Assembly: GCA_003290165.1 (NCBI GenBank)
Contig: QNQO01000643.1
Span: forward strand, 310,001-374,000
DNA length: 64,000 nt
DNA from: Berberis thunbergii
Lineage: Eukaryota > Streptophyta > Magnoliopsida > Ranunculales > Berberidaceae
Reading direction: 5' to 3'
Shown piece after piece: positions 33,460-45,020 of this stretch. Numbering within the stretch: position 1 is the first letter of the stretch; the number at the start of each line of letters is the position of its first letter. A model generated the notes under the pieces. It did not search any database and was not told where the DNA came from. It saw nothing but the letters and a program-made list of their open reading frames with translations. The position numbers and the translations under genes were made by a program.

Positions 33460-33870
33460 ACCGTCGATGTAGATCTCCATTGTCTTTACAATATGCTCTT
33501 TAAACATGCTATTATCTCTATTGTCTTTCCAATTTGCTCTTTATACATGCTATTGACTAGCCTTTGATATATTGCTCCTGCATTTTTTTATCCGAATGGC
33601 ATCACTTGGTACCAGTATATACCCCTCTTTGTTATGAAAGTGGGGTTTCCCTGGTTTAGTGGGTGCATCTTGATCTAGTTGTATCCGGAGTAAGCATTTA
33701 TAAAATTTAAAGGGCTATGTATGGATATTGTGCCAACGATCTGATCTATTCGGGGGAGTGGAAAATTGTCTTTAGGGCAAGCCTTATTAAGGTCTATATA
33801 GTCTGCGCAGACTCTTCACTTCCCGTTATTCATCTTCACCATGGCCTTTTTGCCAGCCACTCTTGATAGC
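33460..33870 (-). pseudogene. Tat reverse transcriptase fragment
   Basis: Minus strand reads TFITKRGIYWYQVMPFG and KNAGAIYQRLVNSM before the YIDGDD box. A local duplication of about 56 bp (33478-33589) repeats the KEQIGKT-coding segment. N-terminal residues of the domain lie to 33870. Stops are present. Confidence 0.7.
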
Positions 33871-34139
33871 ATAACTCTTTTATCATGCTAGCATTCAGTT
33901 GCCTCTGCATTTATTCATTAATGGTCTTGTTTCACTCAAGAGCCACCGACATTCTCTTCTATCTGACTGGCTTCAGGTCTAGATTGACTTCTAGTCGATG
34001 CATGATTATGAAGGGGGAAATTTCTACCATATCCTTCATTGTCCAGGCAAACACGTCCTGGTTTTCTTTTAGAAGCTCTATCAGCTGGTCTACCAGTTCC
34101 TTATTGAGATTGGAGCATATCTAGACAACTCTGGTGTTA

Positions 34140-34900
34140 TCAGGGCTATCCAGATAGATGGTGACTGGTTCTTCTTTTGGTTGTTCAACATTCGATCTTC
34201 CTCTCAGATTAGGCGGTGTTTTATCGTCTAAGTATGGAGACTGGTCTTCTAATTTCGGAGTTGACATTTCTACATATAACTTCTCTAGCCCAGAATGTGA
34301 TTGTTATTTGTTCGACAGGTTCATTGCTACATAATGGCAGTCTCTTGCAGTAGATTGATCTCCCTTGATGGTCCCCACTTCATCATTGGCGGGGTACTTG
34401 AGGCATTGGTGTTCTGTAGAGACCATTGCTCCATGTGATGAATCTACGCCCTACCCAGAATTGTGTTGTCTGTAGAAAGGGCATCTACGATCATAAACTT
34501 CATCAACAGAACCTTCTGCAAGTCTGGCTCCCCTGCTACTATTGGCAATTTGATTTTTTCGACTGGGAAACATCTCTCTCTGCTGAAGCCAGTCATGGCG
34601 TGGTTGCCCGACATCAGCTCCTCCTATTTCAATTACATTGTACGAAATGCTTCTAAAAACATAACATTGGTTGAGCTTCCTATGTCCACGAATGATCTTC
34701 TCACGTCTCACTTTACTATCTTGATTGAGATAACTAAGGCATCATTATGGGGGTATCAGACTCCTTGCATGTCCCGCTGCGTGAATGTCAAACTTGGAAC
34801 TGGGTGCTCGATCTACTTGAGCATGCTGAACAGGGGGTTTTCATAGTAATATCTGGTCTGTAGCTCTCAGACTAATTTTTCTTGGTCAGTTGGACTGTCC
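34140..34900 (-). pseudogene. Tat protease-region fragment
   Basis: Minus strand contains SFVDIGSSTNVMFLEAF, a retropepsin active-site neighbourhood in which the usual DxGSS is DIGSS. It is homologous to the segment near 46.4-46.9 kb. Several stops; only the active-site strand is recognisable. Confidence 0.6.
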
Positions 34901-35039
34901 CTGATCTTCATACGCACCATGTAGAACGTATATAATGTCTAGAGTCTTTCCTTCATTCTCCTTTAAGGACTCTTCTTTTCTTTTCCTCGGGACAGTTTTT
35001 CACTCGAGCCTACAAATTCTTAGAATCACCCTTTTTTAA

Positions 35040-37330
35040 CCCAGTATTCGATCTAGTTCTTGACCTTTTTGCAATCCTCAGTGTCGTGACCATTATTCTT
35101 TTGGTCAGAACAATACTTGTTCTTATCACGCCTCGAAGGATCTCCCTTGCGATTAAAAGGCCATTTAATATTCTCCCAATTTTTCATGGTAGAGAGGACT
35201 TTAGATAAATTGGTATTGAGCGTAGTGTAGGTTTGATACCTCGAGTTGACTAGTTGGTAAACTTTCAGACTTTGCCTTGCCAGACTTAGGCTTGTTGTCA
35301 ACTCCCTCTCTTCTTGGATCTGTCCTCATGTTCTCGTCTCTTCTCCTATCTCCTATTTGGGGTATTAGACGAGTGTTTGGTCTCATTTTCGCTTCTTTTA
35401 TTGGCTACTCATATTTCCTCTAGCGTGATGTATTTCTGCGCATTTCTTTTTCAGCAAGTCTGCCACGTCTTTTGAGAGCTCTAAGGTTAGAAAGTTGTAA
35501 AACAGATCTTCTTTGAAGCCGGAGGTGAACGCAGTGACGAATGTGTCATCACTGCAGTCATCCATTAGGGTCGGTTCTTGTTGAAATATGCCACATACTC
35601 TCTAAGAGTCTCGTTGGGCTTCTGTTTGAGGCTGAGCAGATAGTGGGGTCATTTTCTGATCCTTTAAATTCCCACGAATCGAGTGATGAAAACCTTTGCT
35701 AGCATTTTGAATGAGTCAATGACCTTGGCTGGAGGCTATGGAACCAAATCGGAGTTGCCTTCTTCAGGTTGGCATGGGGAAGGTCTAGCACATGATATCC
35801 TCTGATCCGTTGTGATAATGGTGTAGCGTAGGCAAGGATTGTGAATTCGTTTTTTGAGTTAATTCTAGTCTCTTTATTTTAAGAAATATTTTGGCATATA
35901 AAGATAAAACGAAATTTTTTTTGAGGATACATGAAATATATATAATGTATTTGAGAGTATATGAAATATGTGAACAAAAAATAAGACGCGAGTAAATAAA
36001 TCTATAAAACATATTAAATAAAGCCTAATTACCAAGAAATGAAAGAAACATGAAATCTATGCATAATTAGAAAATTAGGGGGGAGTTTTGAAAATCAGTA
36101 TACAAGTAGAAAAAATGGTAATTATAAAATCAGGGGGGTGGTTTCGAAAATTAATAAATAATTAGAAAAAAAAACCTCAAAATTTACAGAAAAACCCCGA
36201 AAATTTTCGGAAAACCCTCGAAAAATGTAATTTTTGGTAGTTGGTTTTTAGTATTTTTTTTTAAGAAAATGTGAAATTTATGAAAAAAAAACTATGAAAT
36301 TTATGGAAAACCCTCGAAATTTCTTGAAAAAAACCTTTAAAAAATGTAAAATTATATTTTGCCATTTTTCTTTTTGGAATTCCAAATAAACGAAATTACC
36401 GGTGAAAATTTGCAAGATTTAACGAAATCTCATTCCTTGGGCGTAGTTGACCAGATGGACATGTAGTTCCATCATAAAACTCAAGTTTAAAAAATCAATA
36501 AATAATTGGAAGAAATGATAATTAGAAAAAAACCTCAAAATTTATGAAATAACCCCGAAAGTTTTTGAAAAAACCCTAAAAAAATGTAATTTTGGCAGTT
36601 GGTTTTTGTATATTTACGAATTTACGAAAAAACCATGAAATTTATAGAAAAGGCCCAAAAGTTTTTGAAAAAAACCCTTGAAAAATGTAAAATTACATTA
36701 CGCCATTTTTTTTTTTCGGAAATTCAAAACAAATGAAATTATCGGTGAAATTTTGCAAGATTTCGCGTAATATCATTCCTTGGGCGTAGATGATCAAATG
36801 GACATGTAGTTCCATCATAAAACTCAAGTTTTTGGAGTTGAATTTCTTGGGCAGAGGTGTGTTCATGATTTGTTTGGAGAATAGAGGGGCTGTGGGGTTG
36901 TATATGACATCTGGGTCCGTAGCTCGAAGTTAGAGTGGATTTTGGATGACAATTTGGTCAGCTCTAGATGCATAGTCTCCTCGAACTCCTTATCCCTCTG
37001 GTTTCCTTCAGGTCGTAGTAGAGATGTTATTACTTTCATGAATGCGCTCCCTGTTTTCATGTTGAGTCAGGGTTCTTTTTAGGTCTTTGACATTCTTCAA
37101 TGGTGGAAGTATGTAAGCATTTCTACAACCTGAGTGAGCTGATCCATACGAGCCAGGATCTGGTCTACATGGGAGTCCACCGCTACTGTTTAAAGGGCAG
37201 GGCCTTGTTGTTGTTCTCCTCCTGTGGCTGGAGCACCTTGGCCCAACGATGGGACTCTGCTGGTTTCAACATTGGTTGGCTCAACATTCCTCCTATTAGC
37301 ATGAGATTTAGTCAATGTTCTAAAAATGGC
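35040..37330 (-). pseudogene. Tat gag fragment
   Basis: The N-terminal part (36863-37330) reaches PLPKKFNSK and then the YDGTT word. The C-terminal part (35053-35400) has KYCSDQKNNGHDTEDCKK, the Cys/His motif of Tat gags. AT-rich duplicated sequence separates them. Frames are shifted and stopped throughout. Confidence 0.65.
36146..36831. repeat. 343-bp tandem duplication inside Tat gag
   Basis: Two adjacent copies, 36146-36488 and 36489-36831, each begin with an aataaataatt word and end tccatcataaaactcaag. Interiors are full of gaaaaaccc and aaatttatg words. The shared end is the gag YDGTT codons, so gag sequence was duplicated along with the AT-rich insert. Copies are clearly diverged. Confidence 0.75.
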
Positions 37331-37932
37331 CCAGGCGCTAGGCGTTAGAGAAACGCCCAGATTAATGGCTGGGCGGGGTTTGGGAGGTCTAGGCGGGGTC
37401 TGAGTGAGGTTTTTAATTTTTTTTAATAAGGCTGATTGTGTTCTTATTTTATTTTTCTTTCCCCTTTTTTGGAAATAAACTATTTAATTGTTTTTTATTC
37501 AGTGTATGTCTGAATGTAGCAAATGATGATTACTTAATGAAATTCTCAAAGGATCTGCCGGTACCAATTTTAGTAATGTAGATTTTATCGAACATGACTG
37601 AGGTCATTCATGCAATTTGAAGAAAAATAAAGAGTGGGTTTGGATATTTGTACCCACAAATTCAATTTTGTATGAAGTACCCATCATGACCAACTTCAAT
37701 AATTTGAGTTTTAATAAATTTTGTTCATGATTGTTAATTTTTCATGTTTTTAAATTTTGCATATGTATCTTGGCATTAAATTGGATGTAATTGATAAGAT
37801 ATTTTGCTTAACTTTGGTAAATTATTAAAGTTATAATACAAAACCTAAAACCGCCTAGGCGTCCTCCTATGCCCCTGGGCGTTAGGCACCCGCTCGCTGC
37901 CCATCCACCGCCTAGCGCTTTTTAGAACACTG
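37313..37932. mobile_element. Non-autonomous hAT element in Tat leader
   Basis: 620 bp. Ends ca(a/g)tgttctaaaaa face each other, followed by complementary ggcgctaggcg-rich subterminal segments. A perfect 8-bp TSD, gatttagt, lies at 37305-37312 and 37933-37940. The AT-rich interior has no coding. The short ends and TSD length are diagnostic of hAT. Confidence 0.92.
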
Positions 37933-38018
37933 GATTTAGTGATGATCAACATTTTAAGGGTTTTTAGTTTTAGTAGGTTGTGTGTGTTTTGTTTTTTATG
38001 CTTTGAGGAAACTGTAAC

Positions 38019-38040
38019 TCCCCCATGGACGGTGCCAAAC
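38019..38040 (-). promoter_or_regulatory. Primer-binding site of the Tat element
   Basis: Minus strand gtttggcaccgtccatgggg directly follows the LTR end. It resembles the tggcgccgt-type primer sites of Tat/Athila elements, with changes. Confidence 0.6.
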
Positions 38041-38658
38041 TGATGCACTCAAAATTGTCCTCCTCGACTTTGACCTTCAAAACGAACAAAAGTGAACCAA
38101 GAATGACTGTGTGGGTGTCCAAAGGCACTTCGAGGATAAAGTTAGGCTTTGAACAAGAGGATGGAATTCGGCTTCGGCTTGGTAAAATTAGGGTTGCATA
38201 CCTTAGTTCTTCATCTCGTCCTCCTTATATAATGAGATAATTTATTTCTTTTCTAGACTCTACCTCTGATTGTGCAATAAAGGAAGAAAATCTTATTCTG
38301 GTTCTACCTCTATTAAGTTATGTCCTTGTATGGTTCTTACCCTTCCAAGACTTTATCTTCTTTGGAATTTGTTTCCCTTTAAGACTTAGTGTCATTCTCC
38401 TATTAGGGCTAGGAGTAGTCTAAATGAGCCTCTTGTTCTATCCCAACGGTCTGCATTCTGACCTTTTTGTCCTAGTTCAAGCTCTGAGTTCCTTCCGTAT
38501 TGGGTTTGTATAATTCAGACTTGGTCTCCTGACTTATAAGCTGAATTGGGCCTGACTGGGACTTGACTTGGGCCTGATCCATCCGGGCTATCTTCTATTA
38601 AAGTTGATTCGTACCACGTGTCCAGCTACGATTGAATGATTGCGTGATGTTTCATCAG
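38041..38658 (-). repeat. Tat element 5' LTR
   Basis: 618 bp; plus-strand ends tgatgcactc and tttcatca, that is TG..CA. The inner edge abuts the primer site. No partner LTR with matching flank was found in the window. Confidence 0.6.
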
Positions 38659-39057
38659 AACGTTTATTTTGTCTATATATTATTATTTTAGTTGTAAAAA
38701 ACACTAGGTATGTACTAAAACCTTTTATAGGTCCGCCACTGACTACTTGCACCAATAAGCATAACTGAAATTCGATAGTGTGCCAAAACATGCTAATGAA
38801 CCCTATAATAGTAAGTAGGTGGTTGTGATCATGATCAAAGCTACATAGTTTAAACTGAACAAAAATGTCTTCAAGTAACATTTTGGGAGGACACCTAAGC
38901 TTAATTTGATTTAAATAAGTGTTACCTCAGTTTAGATCTTGTTTGGTTTACCAAATAACCCCATAATTTGGGAGAAGTTGGCCGGCTACCCAAACCGCCT
39001 GAATCTATTTTTGCCAATTGTCATAACTTATTCCATAAAACACTTACTGATTTTCCC
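38659..39057. other. Upstream region of the lipid-transfer-protein gene
   Basis: About 400 bp between the Tat LTR and the TATA box. Any distal promoter would lie here or be replaced by the Tat element. No motif stands out. Confidence 0.35.
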
Positions 39058-39066
39058 ATATAAATC
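39058..39066 (+). promoter_or_regulatory. TATA box of the lipid-transfer-protein gene
   Basis: catataaat lies about 100 bp ahead of the ATG at 39160, followed by a C/T- and A-rich leader typical of a plant 5' UTR. Confidence 0.6.
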
Positions 39067-39159
39067 AGACCCCCTCCCTCCTACTCACTCACTTCAAACC
39101 CAAATAAACACTTCCTCACAGATTCAACTCTTCCAAAGTCAAACAACATTTCAGATATA

Positions 39160-39887
39160 ATGGCTTCAAAAGGGATGGAAATGGGTCTAGTCATGGTCCT
39201 TGTGACAATGATTTGGGTTGGAGCCAATGCTCAATCAGGGTGCACTAAGGTGATCATTGGCATGTCTCCATGCCTAACCTTCATTACTGGAAACTCCTCA
39301 ACCCCATCGTCTTCTTGTTGTTCGCAGCTAGCCAATGTGGTTCAATCAAACCCACAATGCCTTTGCTCCTTGCTTAATGGAGCCGGCCCCTCATTAGGAA
39401 TCACCATTAACCAAACACTGGCACTTGGATTGCCTGGTGCTTGCAACGTTCAAACACCACCAGTTAGTAAATGCAATGGTAAACTTACAAGTTTTTCTTA
39501 AGGGCAGATTTAAATTATCAAAATTAATGATGCCAAATTTTTAACACTTAATATTTATATTCCAGGTGCAAATGGACCTACAACTTCACCTGTGACTTCT
39601 CAAGTGGACTTACCAGCAAGTTCTCCAGACTCCAATGAAGAACCTGACTCCCCAAACACACCATCAGTAGACGACGTTCCTGTAGGTAGACAAGATCAAA
39701 AGACCAAAATTTACAAATTAGAGCCAAAACATTTTGACTAATTACAATGCATAAAATACAATCAGTTTAGCAAAACTTATTAAATTTGATTTGAACAAAT
39801 GCAGGAAGTGGATCAAAAACAGTCCCAAGTACAGAGGGGATTGCATCAAATGGAAATACTATACAATCTTTTAGGATCATCTGTTAA
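39160..39887 (+). CDS. Type-G non-specific lipid-transfer-like protein (8-cysteine motif)
   Basis: Join of 39160-39478, 39566-39685 and 39805-39887, all gt/ag, giving 173 codons. Residues 1-25 form a signal peptide ending VGANAQ. The eight-cysteine domain follows: GCTKVIIGMSPC, a CC pair, QCLC, then GAC and SKC, with the family words NQTLALGLP and CNVQTPPVS. A Pro/Ser/Thr-rich spacer and VGSGSKTVPS complete it. Family members bind lipids in the cell wall and usually carry a GPI anchor for cuticle and suberin delivery. Here the protein stops at FRIIC without the hydrophobic GPI tail, so it may be secreted and soluble, or the last exon has decayed. A candidate AATAAA lies at 39909. It is the only intact cellular gene seen, squeezed between retrotransposons. 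Confidence 0.87.
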
Positions 39888-40229
39888 CACCCTATCTAAT
39901 CAGGCAATAATAAATAACATCGTAACGTCAGCTAGTTCCAATCAATCTTGTCCCTGACAAATTAACAAGATAAAATCCAATTAAAACGTTGTTTGTTTAG
40001 ATTTGGCATTTGTGTGATTCAGAAGTGATTGTTGCTTGTGTATGTCTTCTTAGCAATCGTCTAGGGAACTTGATCTTGTGCTTTGTCACTGTCATCTTTC
40101 CAATCCATTTTTTTTCCTTTTATGAAAGTTTGGGAACGACCCAACAAACGCTTGGTTCATACCAAAATTTTTTGTAGCCACCCTAATCCACTCTTTGCCT
40201 CTTCACCACACTCATCTCCACCTATCTCT
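39888..40229. other. Lipid-transfer-protein 3' flank and Athila leader
   Basis: Contains the likely poly(A) signal, then T-rich sequence leading to Athila gag. The start of the Athila element could not be fixed; no LTR is visible here. Confidence 0.35.
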
Positions 40230-41460
40230 CCTCACTCTCCAATCAACACTGAAGTGGAAGAACGTCCAATTTGGGAATATAATATTCCCCTTGCATATAA
40301 TGCGCACAGATGCATTGAGTTGCCTATCACGACAACTTAATTTGAGATTAGACCAGCTATTATTAATATGTTGCTGAAGTTTTATGGGCATGATCAAGAC
40401 AACCCATATGCCCATAGTGGAAAGTTTTTTGAAGGTTGTAATATTTTTAAGAACCAAGACATAGATGAGGAAAATGTCAGACTTCGCTTGTTTCCTTTCT
40501 CTCTTGATGACTGGGCCACCTCATGGCTAAATTCTTTCCCTGCCAATTCCATCAAATCATGGGAGGATTTAGTTAGAAAATTTCTAGTGAAGTACTTCCC
40601 CATAAGAAAGACCTTAAAAATTAGAAGAGAAATTGAGGAGTTTACTCAAACACATGATAAACTTTTTTATGAAGCATGGGACCGCTTTCAAGATTTACTC
40701 ATCAAGTCCCCCATGATGGCTTTGAAAAACGAGTGTTGTTTCTATAATGGATTGAGTGTCGAATCTAGAAATATGATCAAATCCATGCACCAAGGGAAAT
40801 TCATGCATAAAACTGATACTGATGCTTATACCTTTATAAGTTAACTTGCTGATGATTCTCGACGATGGACTGCCTATAGAGACTTGAAACCTAGTTCTTT
40901 TAGAAAATCACGTCTATTTGTATCAAAGGAAGATTCTGAACCAGACATCAAAACCTTCCTCAAGGACTTTGCCAAGGAAATTAAATCTATTGTGACGAAG
41001 TCCGTCTCTGAAGTCAAAGAACAGACTTCTAAGCCTTGTATCTTTTGCCTCAAAGGAGATCATATAGATTCTGATTATCCTTTAACTTCAGGTGGCAATG
41101 AATCTCCAGAGGAGATGTGTGTATTTAACAGTTAGCGTAAATCAAACACATTCGGTCAAACAAACACATCTCCAAATCAACGACACTCTAACCTTTCCTA
41201 TGGTGGTGACTTTTATGAACAACCACCCAAAAGTTCAGGGAATCCTCTTAGGTTTCAACACCCCAGGCAACCTAGTGGACAAACTCACAACTCACGCACT
41301 TATCTCAGACAGGTTCAATATGGACCTCAATCTAACCAGTGACAACAAAATCAACATACACCATAGGGAGGACCTCTTTCATACCGTCAAAATCAGCCTG
41401 TGAACCTTTCTATGATACCCGTCCCTTATAATTCCTATGGTCAACCTAAACTAACAACTT
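40230..41460 (+). pseudogene. Athila gag
   Basis: Reads AHRCIELPI, then RLRLFPFSLDDWATSWL, SWEDLVRKFLVKYFP and FYEAWDRFQDLL, the usual Athila gag order. A CIFCLKGDHIDSDYP segment resembles a degenerate zinc knuckle. Stops occur near 40340, 40842 and 41133. The protein would form the particle coat. Confidence 0.78.
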
Positions 41461-42158
41461 CTGGGACTTGGTACCTCAAACTCAATATGTTATTCCTTTA
41501 CCACCTCCAAAACCATCATTGGAAGATATGATGCACCAATTAATGGCAACCAATGTTGCTAATTACCAAGCCATCCACCAGCTTCAACAACAGTTGACCG
41601 TGGGAAGGGAAAAAGGAACATTCCCCGGTCAACTCATCCCTAATCCAAAAGGTGCTCCCCAAGCCCATGTCAATGAAATTGGTAGTAGTGTTGATTCACA
41701 TGGAGAAGTTAAAGTTGTCACCACCTTTCGTTCTGGCCGAGCAATTGATAATAACAAAGAACAACCCAAGATAATTGATGTGATTTCCAAAGAGAGCGTT
41801 CCTAAACCAAGTGAGAACGCTAAAGGTTCTTCTCAAACTTGTTTAAACTCACCCTCTCAGCTTCTCGTAGAGCCAAGAAAGCATATACCCAAGACACCTT
41901 TTCCCAAAACCCTTTTAGGTAACAAAAAAGAGAAGCAATTTCAAGAAATACTAGAGATTTTTAAAGGAGTACACATCAACATCCCTCTTTTGTCTGCTAT
42001 CCAGCAAGTACCAATCTATGCAAAAAATTTCAAGGACATGTGTACTAAAATAGAAAAACGGAAGTACCTGAAATTGCATGCCTTGCAAGCCATGCCACAT
42101 CGCTTATTCAACAAACTGGAGTAGTTAAGTATAAGGATCCAAGAACCCATACTGTACC

Positions 42159-42431
42159 ATGTTCATTGGAAAAGGCTTTGAAAGTCGTGCCTTGATCGAC
42201 TTAGGAGTGAGTGTGAATCTCTTACCTTATCATATATATTTAGAACTTGAGTTAAAGGAGATGCAACCAACGAAGGTAGTTCTTAAGCTAGCAGATGAAT
42301 CAAAACAATGCCCTAGAGGAATAGTTTTGGATGTGACTGTTCAAGTTGTAGATTTCTATTATCCAGTTGATTTCATCATCTTAGACACTAGCCTAAGCCC
42401 AAATAATCAAATTCCTGTCATCTTAGGGTGA
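42159..42431 (+). pseudogene. Athila protease
   Basis: ALIDLGVSVNLLPYHIY matches the Athila retropepsin site, where the usual DLGAS is DLGVS; LKLADES and VDFIILD follow. A 15-base T run near 42488-42502 further disrupts the frame downstream. Confidence 0.75.
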
Positions 42432-43199
42432 CCCTTCTTAGCAACTGTGGAGGCCAACATCAACTATAGAAACGGTAGCGTGTCTGTTTTTTTTTTTTTT
42501 GAACCTTAAAGCTGAATTGAATATTTTTTAGGCCTTGCAAAAGAGAGATGATCTCGATATGATTGAAGAAGAAGAAGAAGTGTGTATGATTCGATCTTTT
42601 GAGTCTATGGCTCAATCGTCACCAGATGACATATTGCTTTATTGTCTCTCACACTTTGGTATGAACCTAGATATGGATGAGGCTATTGAAGAGGTAAAAA
42701 ATATGTTGGATAATGTGCCCATAATGCATATACCTGAATCTGAGCCATTATCACTTTATCAATGAGGAAGAGTTGTATTCCTCATCTTCCTTCATAGGAC
42801 AATCATAAGAGAGTGACTCATCCACAAACACTAAAAAATCACTAGAACTTGAGCCTTTACCAAATGAATTGAGATATGCATTTCTCGGTCATGCAGAGAG
42901 TTATCCAGTGATTATTGCCTCAGATCTCACTGAGGAACACAGTGACAAGTTGTTGGAATTCCTTAAAGTTCACAAGTCAGCCATTGCTTGGAATATTCAT
43001 GACATGAAGGTTGTTGACCCTATTTTTTATGAGCATCATATTTATTTGGAAGATGAAACCAAAACCTCCAGAAAGCCCCATCGACTTTTAAATCCCATTT
43101 TGAAAGATGTTGTAAAACAAGAAGTGTTGAAACTCCTGGATGCAAACATCATCTATGCTATATCTGATAGCCAATGGGTTAGTCTAGTCCATGTGGTTC

Positions 43200-43600
43200 C
43201 TAAGAAGTCATGAATTACAGTCGTTGAAAATGAGAACAAGGAACTTGTACCACAAAAGTAAAAAGGGATGGAGAGTATGCATTGATTATTGTAAGCTGAA
43301 CTCTAATACTCGGAATGATCACTTTCCCCCTCCCTTTATTGATCAGATGCTTGAGAGATTAGTGGGTCATCCTTACTATTGTTTCTTGGATGGATATTTT
43401 GGATACAATAAAATCCCTATTGCACAAGAGGATCAAGAGAAAACCACATTCACTTGTCCTTTTGGTACCTGCGCTTATCGTCGCATGCCTTTTGGGCTAT
43501 GCAACGCACCCAGGACATTTCAAAGATGCATGCATATTCAGTGATATGGTGGAAACCTTTCTTGAGATTTGTATGGATGATTTTTCAGTATTCGACTAAT
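43200..43600 (+). pseudogene. Athila reverse transcriptase
   Basis: GWRVCIDYCKLNSNTRNDHF, then EKTTFTCPFGTCAYRRMPFG and LCNAPRTFQRCM, followed in another frame by FLEICMDDFSVF with the catalytic MDD. The frame change between FQRCM and the MDD box removes function. Confidence 0.82.
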
Positions 43601-43979
43601 CGTTTGACCAATGCATACATCACCTCTCACTTGTCTTAGAGTGTTGCGAGGAAAAAAAGTCTTATTCTAAATTGGAAAAAGTGTCACTTCATGGTGATGT
43701 AGGGTAGTGTTCTTGGGCAGGTTGTCTCTCTAAAATACATTGAAGTGGACAAAGCTAAGATTGATGTCATTTCATCTATTTCGATTCCAAAATCTGTTAA
43801 AAATGTGTGATATGCTGGATTTTATCGCCACTTCATAAAAGATTTCTCAAAGATTGCACGCCTTTTGAGCAGTCTCTTAGCCAAAAATGTTCTCTTTGTT
43901 TTTTACGACAAGTGCATATCTACGTTTCTGCATCTTAAATCTGAACTGGTCTCAGTTCCTATCATTTGAGCTCCTGATT

Positions 43980-44350
43980 GGGCGCCACCTTTTGAGATTA
44001 TGTGTGATGCCTCTGACTACGCTGTAGGTGCAGTTTTGGGTTAAAAAGTTAACAAACCTCCTCATGTCATCTACTATGCTAGCAAAACTTTGAATGAAGC
44101 TCAACTCAATTACTCGATCATTGAGAAAGAGATGCCAGTCATTGTTTGTGCATTAGATAAATTTTGTTCCTATTTCATTGGAGTTAAAGTCATTGTGTAC
44201 ACTGACCATGCAACCCTTAGATACCTTCTCAATAAGGACACCAAACCTCGTTTGATCCGAAGGTTTTTTTGCTTCAAGAATTTGATCTTGAAATACGAGA
44301 TAAGTCAGGTACTCAAAATGCAGTCACTGACCACTTGTCTAGGCTAACAT
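43980..44350 (+). pseudogene. Athila RNase H
   Basis: [30 protein letters not shown] and [14 protein letters not shown] give the DASD and TDH motifs of Ty3 RNase H. A stop follows VLG and there is a frame change near 44260. Confidence 0.78.
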
Positions 44351-45020
44351 CACAGTCATCTACTAGTATCTTGCCCATTCAAGAGGACTTCTTAGATGAA
44401 CAACTTCTCTTGGTAGATCAAGAACTTCCTTGGTATGCCGACATTGTCAATTTTTTAGCAACTGAGAAGCTCCTTTCACACTTGTCTAAGTCAGATCGTG
44501 ACAAGTTTTTGTCTAGGGTCAAGTTTTATTCTTGGGATGAGCCATATTTGTACAAATACTGCCCTGACCAACTTATTAGAAGATGTGTTCCAAAAGTTGA
44601 ATAGTTGAGCATTCTCTCATTTTGCCATGATCAAGCTTATGGTGGGCAATTCAGTTCTAAGAAAACCGCAGAAAAGGTTCCCCAATCAGGTTTTTATTTG
44701 CCTACCCTTTTTGAGATGCCCATGAGTATTGTAAAGCATGTCATCGATGTCAACAATTTGGGCGAATAACTCGTCGACACATGATGCCTCTGAATCCTAT
44801 TCTAGTGTTTGAAGTTTTTGATGTTTGGGGTATTGATTTTATGGGACTGTTTCCATCCTCCCATGGGTATCAATACATCCTTCTTGCAGTGGATTACATT
44901 TCTAAATGGATAGAGACCATTGCCACTAAGACCAATGATCACAAAATTGTTGTTTAATTCATAAGGGAGTTTATCTTTAGTAGATTTGGCACCCTCAACT
45001 CAGATTGCAAAACGGTTTAG
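44350..45020 (+). pseudogene. Athila integrase, C-terminally truncated
   Basis: N-terminal zinc-finger region (FCHDQAYGGQF) and core strands DVWGIDFMGLFP and LAVDYISKWIE are clear. The core ends at about 45020 just after FGTLNSDCKT, so the last catalytic Glu and C-terminal domain are missing. Confidence 0.75.

Larger units (their letters stand above)
33446..38658 (-). mobile_element. Tat/Ogre-lineage gypsy element, decayed and rearranged
   Basis: Minus-strand order from the right: LTR 38041-38658, primer site, gag, protease region, RT up to the YIDGDD box, where the family X LTR cuts it. A hAT element (37313-37932) and a 343-bp tandem duplication (36146-36831) interrupt gag and its leader. 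The gag sequence (PLPKKF, YDGTTCP, CSDQKNNGHDTEDC) and the RT variant place it in the Tat lineage. No intact frame remains, and the 3' half of pol is missing here. Confidence 0.75.
40230..45020 (+). mobile_element. Athila-lineage gypsy element, truncated
   Basis: Gag, protease, reverse transcriptase, RNase H and integrase follow in standard order on the plus strand, each recognisable as Athila. No LTRs are attached: the 5' end fades upstream of 40230, and integrase stops at 45020 at a sharp change to unrelated sequence. Every domain carries stops or frameshifts. Confidence 0.8.
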
